A stretch of 64,000 bases of DNA, taken from positions 1-64,000 of the forward strand of contig NZ_JAARZC010000005.1 in the NCBI RefSeq assembly GCF_014229095.1, read 5' to 3'. This document shows, in pieces, positions 7,810 to 15,224 of this stretch. A model generated the notes under the pieces. That model was not told where the DNA came from. It saw nothing but the letters and a program-made list of their open reading frames with translations, and searched no databases. Positions within the stretch are counted from its first letter, which is position 1. Each line of letters starts with the position of its first letter. The translations under genes were made by a program, and so were the position numbers. The DNA is from Listeria cossartiae subsp. cayugensis. GTDB lineage: Bacteria; Bacillota; Bacilli; Lactobacillales; Listeriaceae.

Positions 7810-9557
7810 TTGATATGTCAGTCAATTATGCAGATGAATTTTGTGAGCTAGTATCTAAGAATTCTAAGCGTTATCCAAAGTCAATTAAGAAAGCTGTTAA
7901 GAGATACAAGACGTGGAAAAAACGGAAAGATATTCAATTTGATTTAGAACGAGCTAATACCATGCTCTTATTTACCGAAACATTTGTAAAACATGCAAAG
8001 GGTAAATGGGCGGGACAACCACTTATATTAGAACCATGGCAAAAATTTGTCTTCTCGAATATTTACGGGTGGGTTCATTATGATAAAGAAAAGCAAAAAA
8101 CGGTTCGTGTAATTCAAAAAGTATACTTGCAAGTTCCTAAAAAACAAGGTAAATCGCTGATGGGTGGCGCACCAATAATTTATGGTATGTATGGTGAGGA
8201 CGTCAAGGGTGGCGAATTCTATGTGATGGCAAATGACTTTGACCAAGCACAAATGGCGGCTATTCCAATCGCTATGACAATTGAAAATAGTCCAGACTTG
8301 GCTGAAAATAGTGATATTTACTATAAAGAAAAGAAACTCACTAGTATTAATTATACATTTGTAGAAGAAATGATTGATGAAGAAGGCGATGATTTTCTTC
8401 AAAAATATCGTAACAATTTAGAAGTGCTATCAAAAAGCATTGATGGAGCTGATGGTAAAAACCCCTATATCATATTAGCCGATGAAGTTCACGCGTGGAT
8501 AAAATCGGAACGATATGACAACTTAAAATCGGCACAAGGTGTGCAAGATGAACCATTATTAATTGTAACGACGACTGCCGGGAAAGACCCCAATACGTTA
8601 GGTGTTCGAATATATAAAGAATCAAAAGAAATTTTAAACCTCGACAATGATGATTCGTGGTTTATTTTTATTTCTGAACCTAACAAAGGTTTTGATTGGG
8701 AAGACCCAAAAGTTTGGGAAATGGTTAACCTTAATTTAGGTGTTTCAGTTAATATGCAATTTATTCGCGGGCAGTATTTAGAAGCAAAAAGGAATTCGTT
8801 TAATAAAGCGGAATTTATGAGTAAGCAACTAAATGTATTCGTCAATTATGCAGAATGTTATTTTGAACTTGATCAACTAGAACAAATAATTGTAGACGAT
8901 CTCGGCGATTTAGAAAATGAACAATGCGTTGTTGGTATTGACTTATCAAAAACAACAGACTTAACATGTGTGTCGTTAAATTTTCCAGTTGTTAATGAAG
9001 AAGGAAAAGGTATTTTGAAATTCAAACAGATGTACTTTATACCTTCGCATAACATAGCCGAAAAAGAAAAGCTTCGAAATGTTCCGTATCGAGAACTAGC
9101 AGAGCGCGGGTTTCTTACTATTTGTGATGGTAAGACAATTGACTACAATATGATATTTGAGTACGTCATGGAAAATTATAGTATTTATGACATCTTACAA
9201 ATTAACTATGATCCCGCCATGTCAGAAAAATTAGTTGAAAGATTTGAACTAGAAGGTATTGAATGTGTGAGTGTTGGTCAATATCCGAATGTGATGAATG
9301 ACGTAATTGATGACTTTGAAATGCTGTTATATCAAGATCGGGTTTATACTGATAACCCTTTGTTTTTGTTTTGTGCATCAAATGCAAAAATAATAACGAA
9401 CATCAGTAATCAAAAAGCACCGAGTAAAAGAAAATCACCAGAACATATTGATGGTTTTGTTGCGATGCTTGTTGGACATAAAGAATCAATGTTGATGGTA
9501 ATGGATTATATATCAGAAGATGACATGAATGATTATCTGGATGATATTTACAATTAG
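7806..9557 (+). CDS. terminase large subunit
   Basis: The 583-residue packaging motor has the adenine-binding segment LILEPWQKFVFSNIYGW near residue 75, Walker A VPKKQGKS near 110 and Walker B IILADEVH near 220. The C-terminal nuclease half has GIDLSKTTDLTCVSLNF near 376. This is the Terminase_1 layout of HK97-like siphoviruses. It pumps DNA into the prohead and makes the end cuts. Length is normal and the frame is intact. Confidence 0.92.
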   Translation: MIDMSVNYADEFCELVSKNSKRYPKSIKKAVKRYKTWKKRKDIQFDLERANTMLLFTETFVKHAKGKWAGQPLILEPWQKFVFSNIYGWVHYDKEKQKTVRVIQKVYLQVPKKQGKSLMGGAPIIYGMYGEDVKGGEFYVMANDFDQAQMAAIPIAMTIENSPDLAENSDIYYKEKKLTSINYTFVEEMIDEEGDDFLQKYRNNLEVLSKSIDGADGKNPYIILADEVHAWIKSERYDNLKSAQGVQDEPLLIVTTTAGKDPNTLGVRIYKESKEILNLDNDDSWFIFISEPNKGFDWEDPKVWEMVNLNLGVSVNMQFIRGQYLEAKRNSFNKAEFMSKQLNVFVNYAECYFELDQLEQIIVDDLGDLENEQCVVGIDLSKTTDLTCVSLNFPVVNEEGKGILKFKQMYFIPSHNIAEKEKLRNVPYRELAERGFLTICDGKTIDYNMIFEYVMENYSIYDILQINYDPAMSEKLVERFELEGIECVSVGQYPNVMNDVIDDFEMLLYQDRVYTDNPLFLFCASNAKIITNISNQKAPSKRKSPEHIDGFVAMLVGHKESMLMVMDYISEDDMNDYLDDIYN

Positions 9558-9568
9558 GAGGTGAGAAG

Positions 9569-10771
9569 TTGGGATTGAGAGAACGTTTTTCAAATTATGT
9601 TTTTAAACGGTCACAAACTACTGGTTTATATGATGACATTATTGACGGTGTTGTTCGATATAATTCCTTTTATTCGAATCAAGATGATATTTTAAAAAGT
9701 TCTGATGTCTATGAACTCATGCAAGACATTAGTAATCAAATTTCACTTGCTGAAATCGTCGTTGAAGAAAATGGTAAAGAAGTTCATGATCATCCAGTTT
9801 TGAAGATTATTAATCAACCAAACAGTTATCTAACTGGATTTGAATTTAAAAAATTACTAATCAATGAATATTTGTTAAATGGTGAAGTATTTCCGATTCT
9901 GGTTGATAACCAATTACATTTATTAAACAATGTACAGGTTGAATTAAATGATCAGTTAATTCCCGTGTATAAAAGTGGTGGAACGAAAATATACAATTGG
10001 ATGATTCGCCACATAAAAAATGTTGGTTTAAATCATTTAAAAGGAGTTGGAATTAAAGAGCTTGCAAGAGACACGTTAGATGGTGTGTTATCCGCTGAAA
10101 AGTCACTCACGAATAAATACCAAAAAGGCGGCTTAATGGCTTTCCTCTTGAGATTAGATGCCCATATTAACCCAACGAATGGCGCGCAAAAGAAAATCAT
10201 TAAAGCTATTCGAAGTCAGTTGGAAGGGATTGACAATCCGAATCAAGTGAAAATAATTCCTTTGGGGAAAGGTTATAACATTGAAACACTGGACTCACCT
10301 GTCGACGATGAAAAAACATTGAAATACTTATCTGTCTACAAGAAAGACCTGGGTAAATTTTTAGGTATTAATGTAGAAACATACCAAACTTTAATGAAGA
10401 CAGACATTGAAAAAGCAATGATGAACATGCACAACAAGACTGTTCGTCCTATATTGAAAAACTTAGAAGACCATTTGAGTCTTCTTTTTTTCGGTAAAAA
10501 TTCAAATAAGCGGATTAAATTCAAAATTAATATTTTGGACTTTGTCACGTACAGTACTAAAACAAACATTGCCTACAACTTAGTACGAACTATGATTACC
10601 ACTCCAGACGACGCACGCGAAATGCTAGGTTTTGAAAAACTAAACAGTGATGAATCAAGTAAATTATACATTTCAAAAGATTTGGTTGCTGGTAGTGATT
10701 TAGGTAATGCAACTAACGACAGCTTGAAAGGGGGTGAGAATGAAAGTGAAAACGGAACAGAGGACGTTTAA
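9569..10771 (+). CDS. portal protein (HK97 type)
   Basis: A 400-residue portal forming the dodecameric ring through which DNA enters and leaves the head. The sequence has DVYELMQDISNQISLAEIVVEENGKEV near residue 46, HPVLKIINQPNSYLTGFEF near 76 and the helical stretch ending DLGKFLGINVETYQ near 265, as in HK97-like portals. It starts at TTG 9569 after a strong TAGGAGGTGA site. The 3' end overlaps the protease gene, as is usual in this module. Confidence 0.88.
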   Translation: MGLRERFSNYVFKRSQTTGLYDDIIDGVVRYNSFYSNQDDILKSSDVYELMQDISNQISLAEIVVEENGKEVHDHPVLKIINQPNSYLTGFEFKKLLINEYLLNGEVFPILVDNQLHLLNNVQVELNDQLIPVYKSGGTKIYNWMIRHIKNVGLNHLKGVGIKELARDTLDGVLSAEKSLTNKYQKGGLMAFLLRLDAHINPTNGAQKKIIKAIRSQLEGIDNPNQVKIIPLGKGYNIETLDSPVDDEKTLKYLSVYKKDLGKFLGINVETYQTLMKTDIEKAMMNMHNKTVRPILKNLEDHLSLLFFGKNSNKRIKFKINILDFVTYSTKTNIAYNLVRTMITTPDDAREMLGFEKLNSDESSKLYISKDLVAGSDLGNATNDSLKGGENESENGTEDV

Positions 10772-11315
10772 CATCAATAATATTAAAACAAGGGATGACA
10801 CAGATACAGACGTAATTACCTTAACAGGTTATGCGTCTGTTTTTAATTCTTCAACGATGATTTCTGATTGGTTTGAAGAAACGATTGAACAAGGTGCATT
10901 TGCAAGGGCAATTAGTGATAACAATGACATACGTTGTTTGTTTAATCACGATTGGGCTCATGTCTTAGGACGAACAAAAGCGGGAACTTTGCGACTTGAA
11001 GAAGATGATCATGGTTTGAAATTTGAAGTTACTCTACCTAATACAACAGTAGCGCGGGACTTAGTCGAAAGTTTAAAACGCGGTGACATCAATCAATGTA
11101 GTTTTGGTTTTATCCCTGTACAAGAGACATGGAACTATGACAGTGATCCAATTTCACGCGTTATTACTGATGTGGATTTGATGGAAGTTTCTATTGTCTC
11201 ATTGCCCGCGTATGAAGATACGGAGGTTGATTTAGTCAGAAGTGTCACATTTAAAGAAGATGTTGAAAAGCGTAAAGCAATACTAAAAAAAATTAAAGAG
11301 GTGCAAAATTTATGA
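10740..11315 (+). CDS. prohead protease (HK97 family)
   Basis: About 191 residues when started at ATG 10740, which sits seven bases after AAAGGGGG (a GTG at 10734 would overlap that site). Family features are LTGYASVFNSSTMISDWFEETIEQGAF near the start, the catalytic His in LFNHDWAHVLGRT and the catalytic Ser in INQCSFGFIP. It cleaves the scaffold-like N-terminus of the capsid protein during head maturation. The gene lies between portal and capsid and overlaps both. Confidence 0.9.
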   Translation: MKVKTEQRTFNINNIKTRDDTDTDVITLTGYASVFNSSTMISDWFEETIEQGAFARAISDNNDIRCLFNHDWAHVLGRTKAGTLRLEEDDHGLKFEVTLPNTTVARDLVESLKRGDINQCSFGFIPVQETWNYDSDPISRVITDVDLMEVSIVSLPAYEDTEVDLVRSVTFKEDVEKRKAILKKIKEVQNL

Positions 11316-12661
11316 ATAAAAAATTATTGAAAAAAATGAAAGAACAACGTGAAAAAAGACTGGAAGAATTAAAAGGAAAAGTTACGAACGGTGAAATTCG
11401 CGCAGCCGATTTGGATGCTGTAAATGGTGAAATTGATACTATTATTGAGGAATTACAAGGTATCAAAGACGAACTATCTGGTGATGAAGATTCTTCTGAT
11501 GAAGAAGATGAAGAACCCGCAGAAGAAAAGAGTAGTGAAGAAGATGATGACGAAGCTCGTGACGATGACAATACCGATGAAGAGCGTGGTGCTAGTTTAA
11601 ATCCGGAACAACGTGATGCAATTATGGGTGCTATTAGTAAAGGTTTAAATGTTCGTGCTAAAAATACTAATAAACAAATTGAAAAGCAAATTCGATCCGC
11701 ATTTGCTAATTTTGTCGTTGGTAATATTACCGAAGCAGAAGCACGCGCACTAGGTATTGATGCGGGTAATGGTTCGGTGACAGTACCGGAGGTTGTAGCA
11801 TCGGAAGTTATCACATACGCACAAGAAGAAAACCTACTTCGTAAGTACGGAACAGTAGTACGAACGGAGGGTAATGTTAAATACCCTGTTCTAGTTAAAA
11901 AAGCCGCGGCTAATGTGAATAAAAAAGAGCGAAGCAATACTGATGAAATTGATGAAACTGTTACCGAATTTGATGAAATTCTACTGTCACCAGCTGAGTT
12001 TGACGCGCTTGCAACAGTAACAAAAAAATTACTCAAAATGTCTGGTGTAAATGTTGAGGATATTGTTATTGAAGAATTGAAAAAAGCGTATGTTCGAAAA
12101 GAAACTAATTACATGTTTAATGGTGACGATGCTGGAAATGAAAATCCGGGGGCATTAGCAAAAAAAGCAGTAGAATTCACACCTTCTGTACCTGTTAATT
12201 TGAAAGCAGAAGACGCGGGGCAAAAGCTATATGATGCACTAATTGAATTAAAAAATACACCTTGTTCAGACGTAATGAAAAAAGGGATGTTTATTGTTAA
12301 TCGTGCGGCATTAACTGCCATTGAGCAAATGAAAACAAATGACGGTTTCCCATTATTACGCCCATTCCAACAAGCAGAAGGTGGAATTGGTCACACGCTT
12401 GTAGGTTATCCGCTTGACTGGACAGATGCTACTGATAAACCGGGTGATGCTAATCTACCTCGTTTATACTTCGGTGATTTCAAAGCCTTTAAAATTCAAG
12501 ATGTCATTGGTGCATTAGAAATTCAGAAACTAGTTGAAAAATATGCTAGTACTAATCGCGTCGGTTTCCAAATTTATAATCTTCTCGATGGACAATTAGT
12601 TTATAGTCCATTTGAACCAGCAGTGTTTAAAATGGATATCCCAGAAGTGACAGGTGCATGA
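11312..12661 (+). CDS. major capsid protein with N-terminal delta domain
   Basis: The 449-residue HK97-fold capsid protein begins with a coiled, highly charged delta segment (residues 1-95, including a long Glu/Asp/Ser stretch) that would serve as internal scaffold and be removed by the protease. The mature part includes NGSVTVPEVVASEVITYAQEENLLRKYGTVV near residue 152 and FGDFKAFKIQDVIGALEIQKLVEKYA near 390. The stop overlaps the connector start as ATGA. Unlike phage PSA, there is no CCC-TGA recoding signal at this gene's end. Confidence 0.9.
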   Translation: MNKKLLKKMKEQREKRLEELKGKVTNGEIRAADLDAVNGEIDTIIEELQGIKDELSGDEDSSDEEDEEPAEEKSSEEDDDEARDDDNTDEERGASLNPEQRDAIMGAISKGLNVRAKNTNKQIEKQIRSAFANFVVGNITEAEARALGIDAGNGSVTVPEVVASEVITYAQEENLLRKYGTVVRTEGNVKYPVLVKKAAANVNKKERSNTDEIDETVTEFDEILLSPAEFDALATVTKKLLKMSGVNVEDIVIEELKKAYVRKETNYMFNGDDAGNENPGALAKKAVEFTPSVPVNLKAEDAGQKLYDALIELKNTPCSDVMKKGMFIVNRAALTAIEQMKTNDGFPLLRPFQQAEGGIGHTLVGYPLDWTDATDKPGDANLPRLYFGDFKAFKIQDVIGALEIQKLVEKYASTNRVGFQIYNLLDGQLVYSPFEPAVFKMDIPEVTGA

Positions 12662-12918
12662 GTGTAGATATTGAGAAATTTAAATCGCATATTCACTTTG
12701 AAGAGGGCATGGACGATAGTTTGTTAGAATTTTATTTATTGCAAGCTACAAGTTATGTCAAGAATGGAACAGGTGAAGAGAATGAACAATTAATACTTCT
12801 AGTTGCATCTGTTTTTTATCAGTTCAGAGTATCCGAAAAAGAGTTGGAGTCAGCGCTTAATGCCTTGACTCCATTTTTTGTAGCGGAGGTGTACAATGCC
12901 GAAAGTGACGACGAATAG
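12658..12918 (+). CDS. head-tail connector (gp6/gp15-like)
   Basis: An 86-residue helical protein directly after the capsid gene, the usual place of the adaptor that binds under the portal ring. It contains FHFEEGMDDSLLEFYLLQATSYVKNGTG, the familiar opening of Phage_connect_1/gp6-like adaptors, and an acidic C-terminus. It overlaps both neighbours, which indicates translational coupling. Confidence 0.8.
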   Translation: MSVDIEKFKSHIHFEEGMDDSLLEFYLLQATSYVKNGTGEENEQLILLVASVFYQFRVSEKELESALNALTPFFVAEVYNAESDDE

Positions 12919-13222
12919 CCGAAAATGGAAAGCGGAGGTTATGAATCGAGTTCAAACAATTGATAATAATGACCGTCCAGTAACAACTTATACATTCAGT
13001 AGAATTGCTTACTATAAGACACTCGGTGTAACATCAACTGAAAAATATCAATCCGCGAAAGAAAGTTCTGAGGTTGTCAAACGTATTAATATCGCATTAG
13101 ATAATCGAATTAATACGAAAGATTTTGGAATCCGGATTGGTGAGCAGATGTATAATATTGAGCGAATTTGGACGGATGATGATCAGCGGGAAATGGAGTT
13201 GAGTTTATCCTATGTTGATTGA
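12896..13222 (+). CDS. head closure protein (gp16/SPP1-type)
   Basis: A 108-residue beta-rich protein with YKTLGVTSTEKYQSAKESSEVVKRINIALDN and ending in IWTDDDQREMELSLSYVD, matching small head-closure/stopper proteins of siphoviruses. It overlaps the connector by 23 bases and the following gene by 11 bases. The role is to seal the portal channel and dock the tail. The call rests on size, order and fold-like features. Confidence 0.7.
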   Translation: MPKVTTNSRKWKAEVMNRVQTIDNNDRPVTTYTFSRIAYYKTLGVTSTEKYQSAKESSEVVKRINIALDNRINTKDFGIRIGEQMYNIERIWTDDDQREMELSLSYVD

Positions 13223-13541
13223 TTTTGAAACTTTTCGAAGTCTATTAAAACGGACTGGTATTCCTGTTTATCGTAATAAAGCAGTAAATAATGAAAACTA
13301 TCCTTTCATTATTTACACTCATGCTTTTGAAAAAGATAAGCGGGCTAGTAATAAGTTAGTACGTAACATAAAAACATTTCAAGTGTCACTATTTACGACA
13401 GGAACAGAGGAAGATATAAATGTGTTAACGAGCATTTTCAATACTTATCCGATTGGATATGCTCCATTTCGAAGTATTTCTGGTGATGAAAATGATGATA
13501 CAGTAACAAATTTCTTCACGTATGTTGAGGTGATTTATTAA
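13212..13541 (+). CDS. tail terminator/tail completion-like protein
   Basis: A 109-residue protein of the size and position of gp17/DUF3168-like tail terminators: VYRNKAVNNENYPFIIYTHAFEKDKRASNKLVRNIKTFQVSLFTTGTEEDI. It would cap the tail tube and join it to the head. Here it comes before the gp10-like gene, whereas in many HK97-type phages the order is reversed, so the two labels could be exchanged. Confidence 0.6.
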   Translation: MLIDFETFRSLLKRTGIPVYRNKAVNNENYPFIIYTHAFEKDKRASNKLVRNIKTFQVSLFTTGTEEDINVLTSIFNTYPIGYAPFRSISGDENDDTVTNFFTYVEVIY

Positions 13542-13542
13542 T

Positions 13543-13902
13543 TTGGCGAATAGAAATGGATTTGAAGATGGTTTGCAAAAATTAGGTAAACTATCTAATG
13601 TAAATGAATTAATTGCTGTTGAAGCATTAGAGGAAGCCGCTAATTTTTTCGTTAATATGTTACGTCCCGCGATTCCTCGTTCAGTGAGTAATCGACAACA
13701 TCTACAGAATTCATTAAGTGTGAAAGTAGAAAACAATATCGTCATTGTATACTTTGAAGATGAAAGTTTTTATTGGCGATTTGTCGAACACGGGACAAGT
13801 AAACAACGTGCGCAAAATTTTGTTCGTGGAACATATGAACAAAATCAAGCGAAAATTGAAGAAATCATGTTAAGTAAAATAATTAAAAAAATGGAGGTAT
13901 AA
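13543..13902 (+). CDS. HK97 gp10-like head-tail joining protein
   Basis: A 119-residue protein with the gp10 signature: a helical N-terminus (LIAVEALEEAANFFVNMLRPAIPRSVSNRQHLQNSLSV) and YWRFVEHGTSKQRAQNFVRGTYEQN near residue 75, the W-x-x-E-H-G-T-S region typical of the family. It starts at a TTG one base after the previous stop and has GAGGTGA upstream. It helps join tail to head. Confidence 0.82.
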   Translation: MANRNGFEDGLQKLGKLSNVNELIAVEALEEAANFFVNMLRPAIPRSVSNRQHLQNSLSVKVENNIVIVYFEDESFYWRFVEHGTSKQRAQNFVRGTYEQNQAKIEEIMLSKIIKKMEV

Positions 13903-13908
13903 ATAGTT

Positions 13909-14532
13909 ATGGAAGAAAAACAAGATCAAATGATTTACCCTGTTGGTGTAGATGATTTACTAATTTGTATGATGGTGGAACAAGATACATCTACAGGTGC
14001 GCCGAAATATGATTTAAAAGTTTGGCGTTTACCAGTAGTGGTAAAATTGGGTATCAAAGGAAATGGATCAGTAAAAGCAAAGTATGCTTCTAATAAAATG
14101 TTTGCTCGGGTGGGACGACAAACGGAACACGAGTTATCTTTAGACTATGTTGCCATTCCGGTTGCACTGTTTGATGTAATGCAAGGCATTACACATAATG
14201 AAGGTGTTTCCTTCTCAACTACTAACGTTAAAGAAATGCCAACGTTCGCATTAGGTTTTATTGGACCGCTATCTGATGGGTCACAAGGTTGCACTTGGTA
14301 TCCTCGTGTTCAATTATCGAATGCGGAAGAATTGGAATTTGAGACCACATCAGAAGAAATTGAAATCAAAGATTTAAAACTTACTATGACGGCCAGCGGG
14401 TTACGCAATAATTCTGTGTTATATTCACAGTTTAATCCATTACGTGATTCTATAAAAAATCTAACATTGGAGAAATATATTTCTACAGTTGTTTATGATG
14501 AAGAAGTTGTTGCAGAATTAACTAAACCCTGA
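13909..14532 (+). CDS. major tail tube protein, zero-frame form
   Basis: The 207-residue beta-rich protein (GNGSVKAKYASNKMFARVGRQTEHELSLDYVAIPV near residue 45; PTFALGFIGPLSDGSQGCTWYPRVQL near 105) is in the phi13-type major tail protein position. The zero frame ends ELTKP-stop at CCC TGA. The +1 frame beyond that stop is open for 18 more codons to TAA 14585-14587 and encodes EPPLIDEGDETEEETEEE. This is the same arrangement reported for the tail protein of Listeria phage PSA, where +1 recoding gives a longer minor form. A 225-residue long form is therefore expected here. Confidence 0.88.
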   Translation: MEEKQDQMIYPVGVDDLLICMMVEQDTSTGAPKYDLKVWRLPVVVKLGIKGNGSVKAKYASNKMFARVGRQTEHELSLDYVAIPVALFDVMQGITHNEGVSFSTTNVKEMPTFALGFIGPLSDGSQGCTWYPRVQLSNAEELEFETTSEEIEIKDLKLTMTASGLRNNSVLYSQFNPLRDSIKNLTLEKYISTVVYDEEVVAELTKP

Positions 14533-14587
14533 GCCACCCCTCATTGACGAGGGGGACGAAACAGAGGAAGAAACAGAGGAAGAATAA
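14527..14587 (+). other. programmed +1 frameshift site and acidic C-terminal extension
   Basis: Bases 14527-14532 read CCC TGA. A proline tRNA slipping from CCC to CCT puts the ribosome in the +1 frame at GAG 14531. The extension runs 18 codons to TAA 14585-14587. Five bases after the slip a 6-bp GC stem CCCCTC (14537-14542) with GAGGGG (14549-14554) closes a six-base loop, a plausible stimulator. The stop is followed by G, giving TGAG. The PSA precedent is established knowledge; use here is inferred from the sequence match in type and position. Confidence 0.75.
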
Positions 14588-14598
14588 TATAGAAGGAA

Positions 14599-14994
14599 GT
14601 GACCATTTTGGTAAAATTAAAAGATTTAGTAAATGTAAATATTAACAGTGATGTTATTCGAATTCAAGGTGTTGACATTCCTATAAAATTTACTATGGAA
14701 ACATTCGAGCACATTGGTGATAATTACAAGGGCGGTTATACGAAATTTGAAAAAGATATGAATAAAATGTTAAGTAGTAAAAACACTAAACTAATAGGTG
14801 GTAATGTAACAATTATGCGCCTACTCGTCTATGGCATGGTTCGATCTGGCGGTACTGAATGTACATTAGAACAATTAGAAAATTCTATTGCTATAAATGA
14901 ATTAGTAAGTGTCTATCAAAAAGCACTTTCTATTTTTGCGGGTCAGAACTTTCAAAGCGAGGACATGAAGCGAATTAAATCTGGAAAAAAGTAA
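14599..14994 (+). CDS. tail assembly chaperone, short form (gpG-like)
   Basis: A 131-residue protein between the major tail and tape measure genes, the fixed position of gpG-type chaperones. It starts at TTG 14599 after AGAAGGAAGTGACC. The core is DIPIKFTMETFEHIGDNYKGGYTKFEKDMNK. Its last codons are GGA AAA AAG TAA, containing an A-AAA-AAG slippery heptamer, so part of the translation continues into the downstream frame as a longer chaperone. The short form would be the major product. Confidence 0.8.
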   Translation: MTILVKLKDLVNVNINSDVIRIQGVDIPIKFTMETFEHIGDNYKGGYTKFEKDMNKMLSSKNTKLIGGNVTIMRLLVYGMVRSGGTECTLEQLENSIAINELVSVYQKALSIFAGQNFQSEDMKRIKSGKK

Positions 14995-15209
14995 ATAGTA
15001 AAAAATCCCACGACGAAGATGTGCCGTGGGATTTTTATTTGTATGTAGCTATATCAGTATTAAATTGGGATTTACATTATTTTTTAAGTGCAACCCCTCG
15101 ACATTTTATACAGCAATATGTAAAACATTTGGAGTTTACTAATCCGGATGCACTTAACGTGATAACTAGTGAAACATACACCATGGACGCAGTACCGTTA
15201 TTTGGTTAG
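14599..15209 (+). CDS. tail assembly chaperone, -1 frameshift fusion (gpGT-like)
   Basis: Slipping back one base on A-AAA-AAG at 14985-14991 lets reading continue from GTA 14991 through VNSKKSHDEDVPWDFYLYVA to the stop at 15207-15209. The joint protein is about 203 residues. The downstream part (WDLHYFLSATPRHFIQQYVKHLEF) has no good start or ribosome site of its own and begins inside the hairpin, so it is best read as the T domain of a gpG/gpGT pair. Such pairs wrap the tape measure protein during tail assembly. Confidence 0.78.
14985..15036 (+). promoter_or_regulatory. -1 frameshift signal: slippery heptamer plus hairpin
   Basis: The heptamer A AAA AAG occupies 14985-14991 in the correct zero-frame phase. 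Nine bases later a perfect 12-bp stem forms between 15001-15012 (AAAAATCCCACG) and 15025-15036 (CGTGGGATTTTT) with a 12-base loop. Heptamer, spacer length and stem strength all fit a textbook -1 recoding element. Confidence 0.85.
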
Positions 15210-15224
15210 ATTGGAGGTGAAACA

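Noticed and set aside
11293-12036. Long open frame on the minus strand opposite the capsid gene (247 codons)
   Set aside because: It is a Ser-rich shadow created by Glu/Asp-rich codons of the capsid delta domain. It has no ribosome site, and the plus-strand capsid gene is certain.
15021-15209. Independent gene between tail chaperone and tape measure
   Set aside because: Its only start is a GTG in the loop of the frameshift hairpin, without a ribosome site. The slippery heptamer and phase show it is the -1 extension of 14599.
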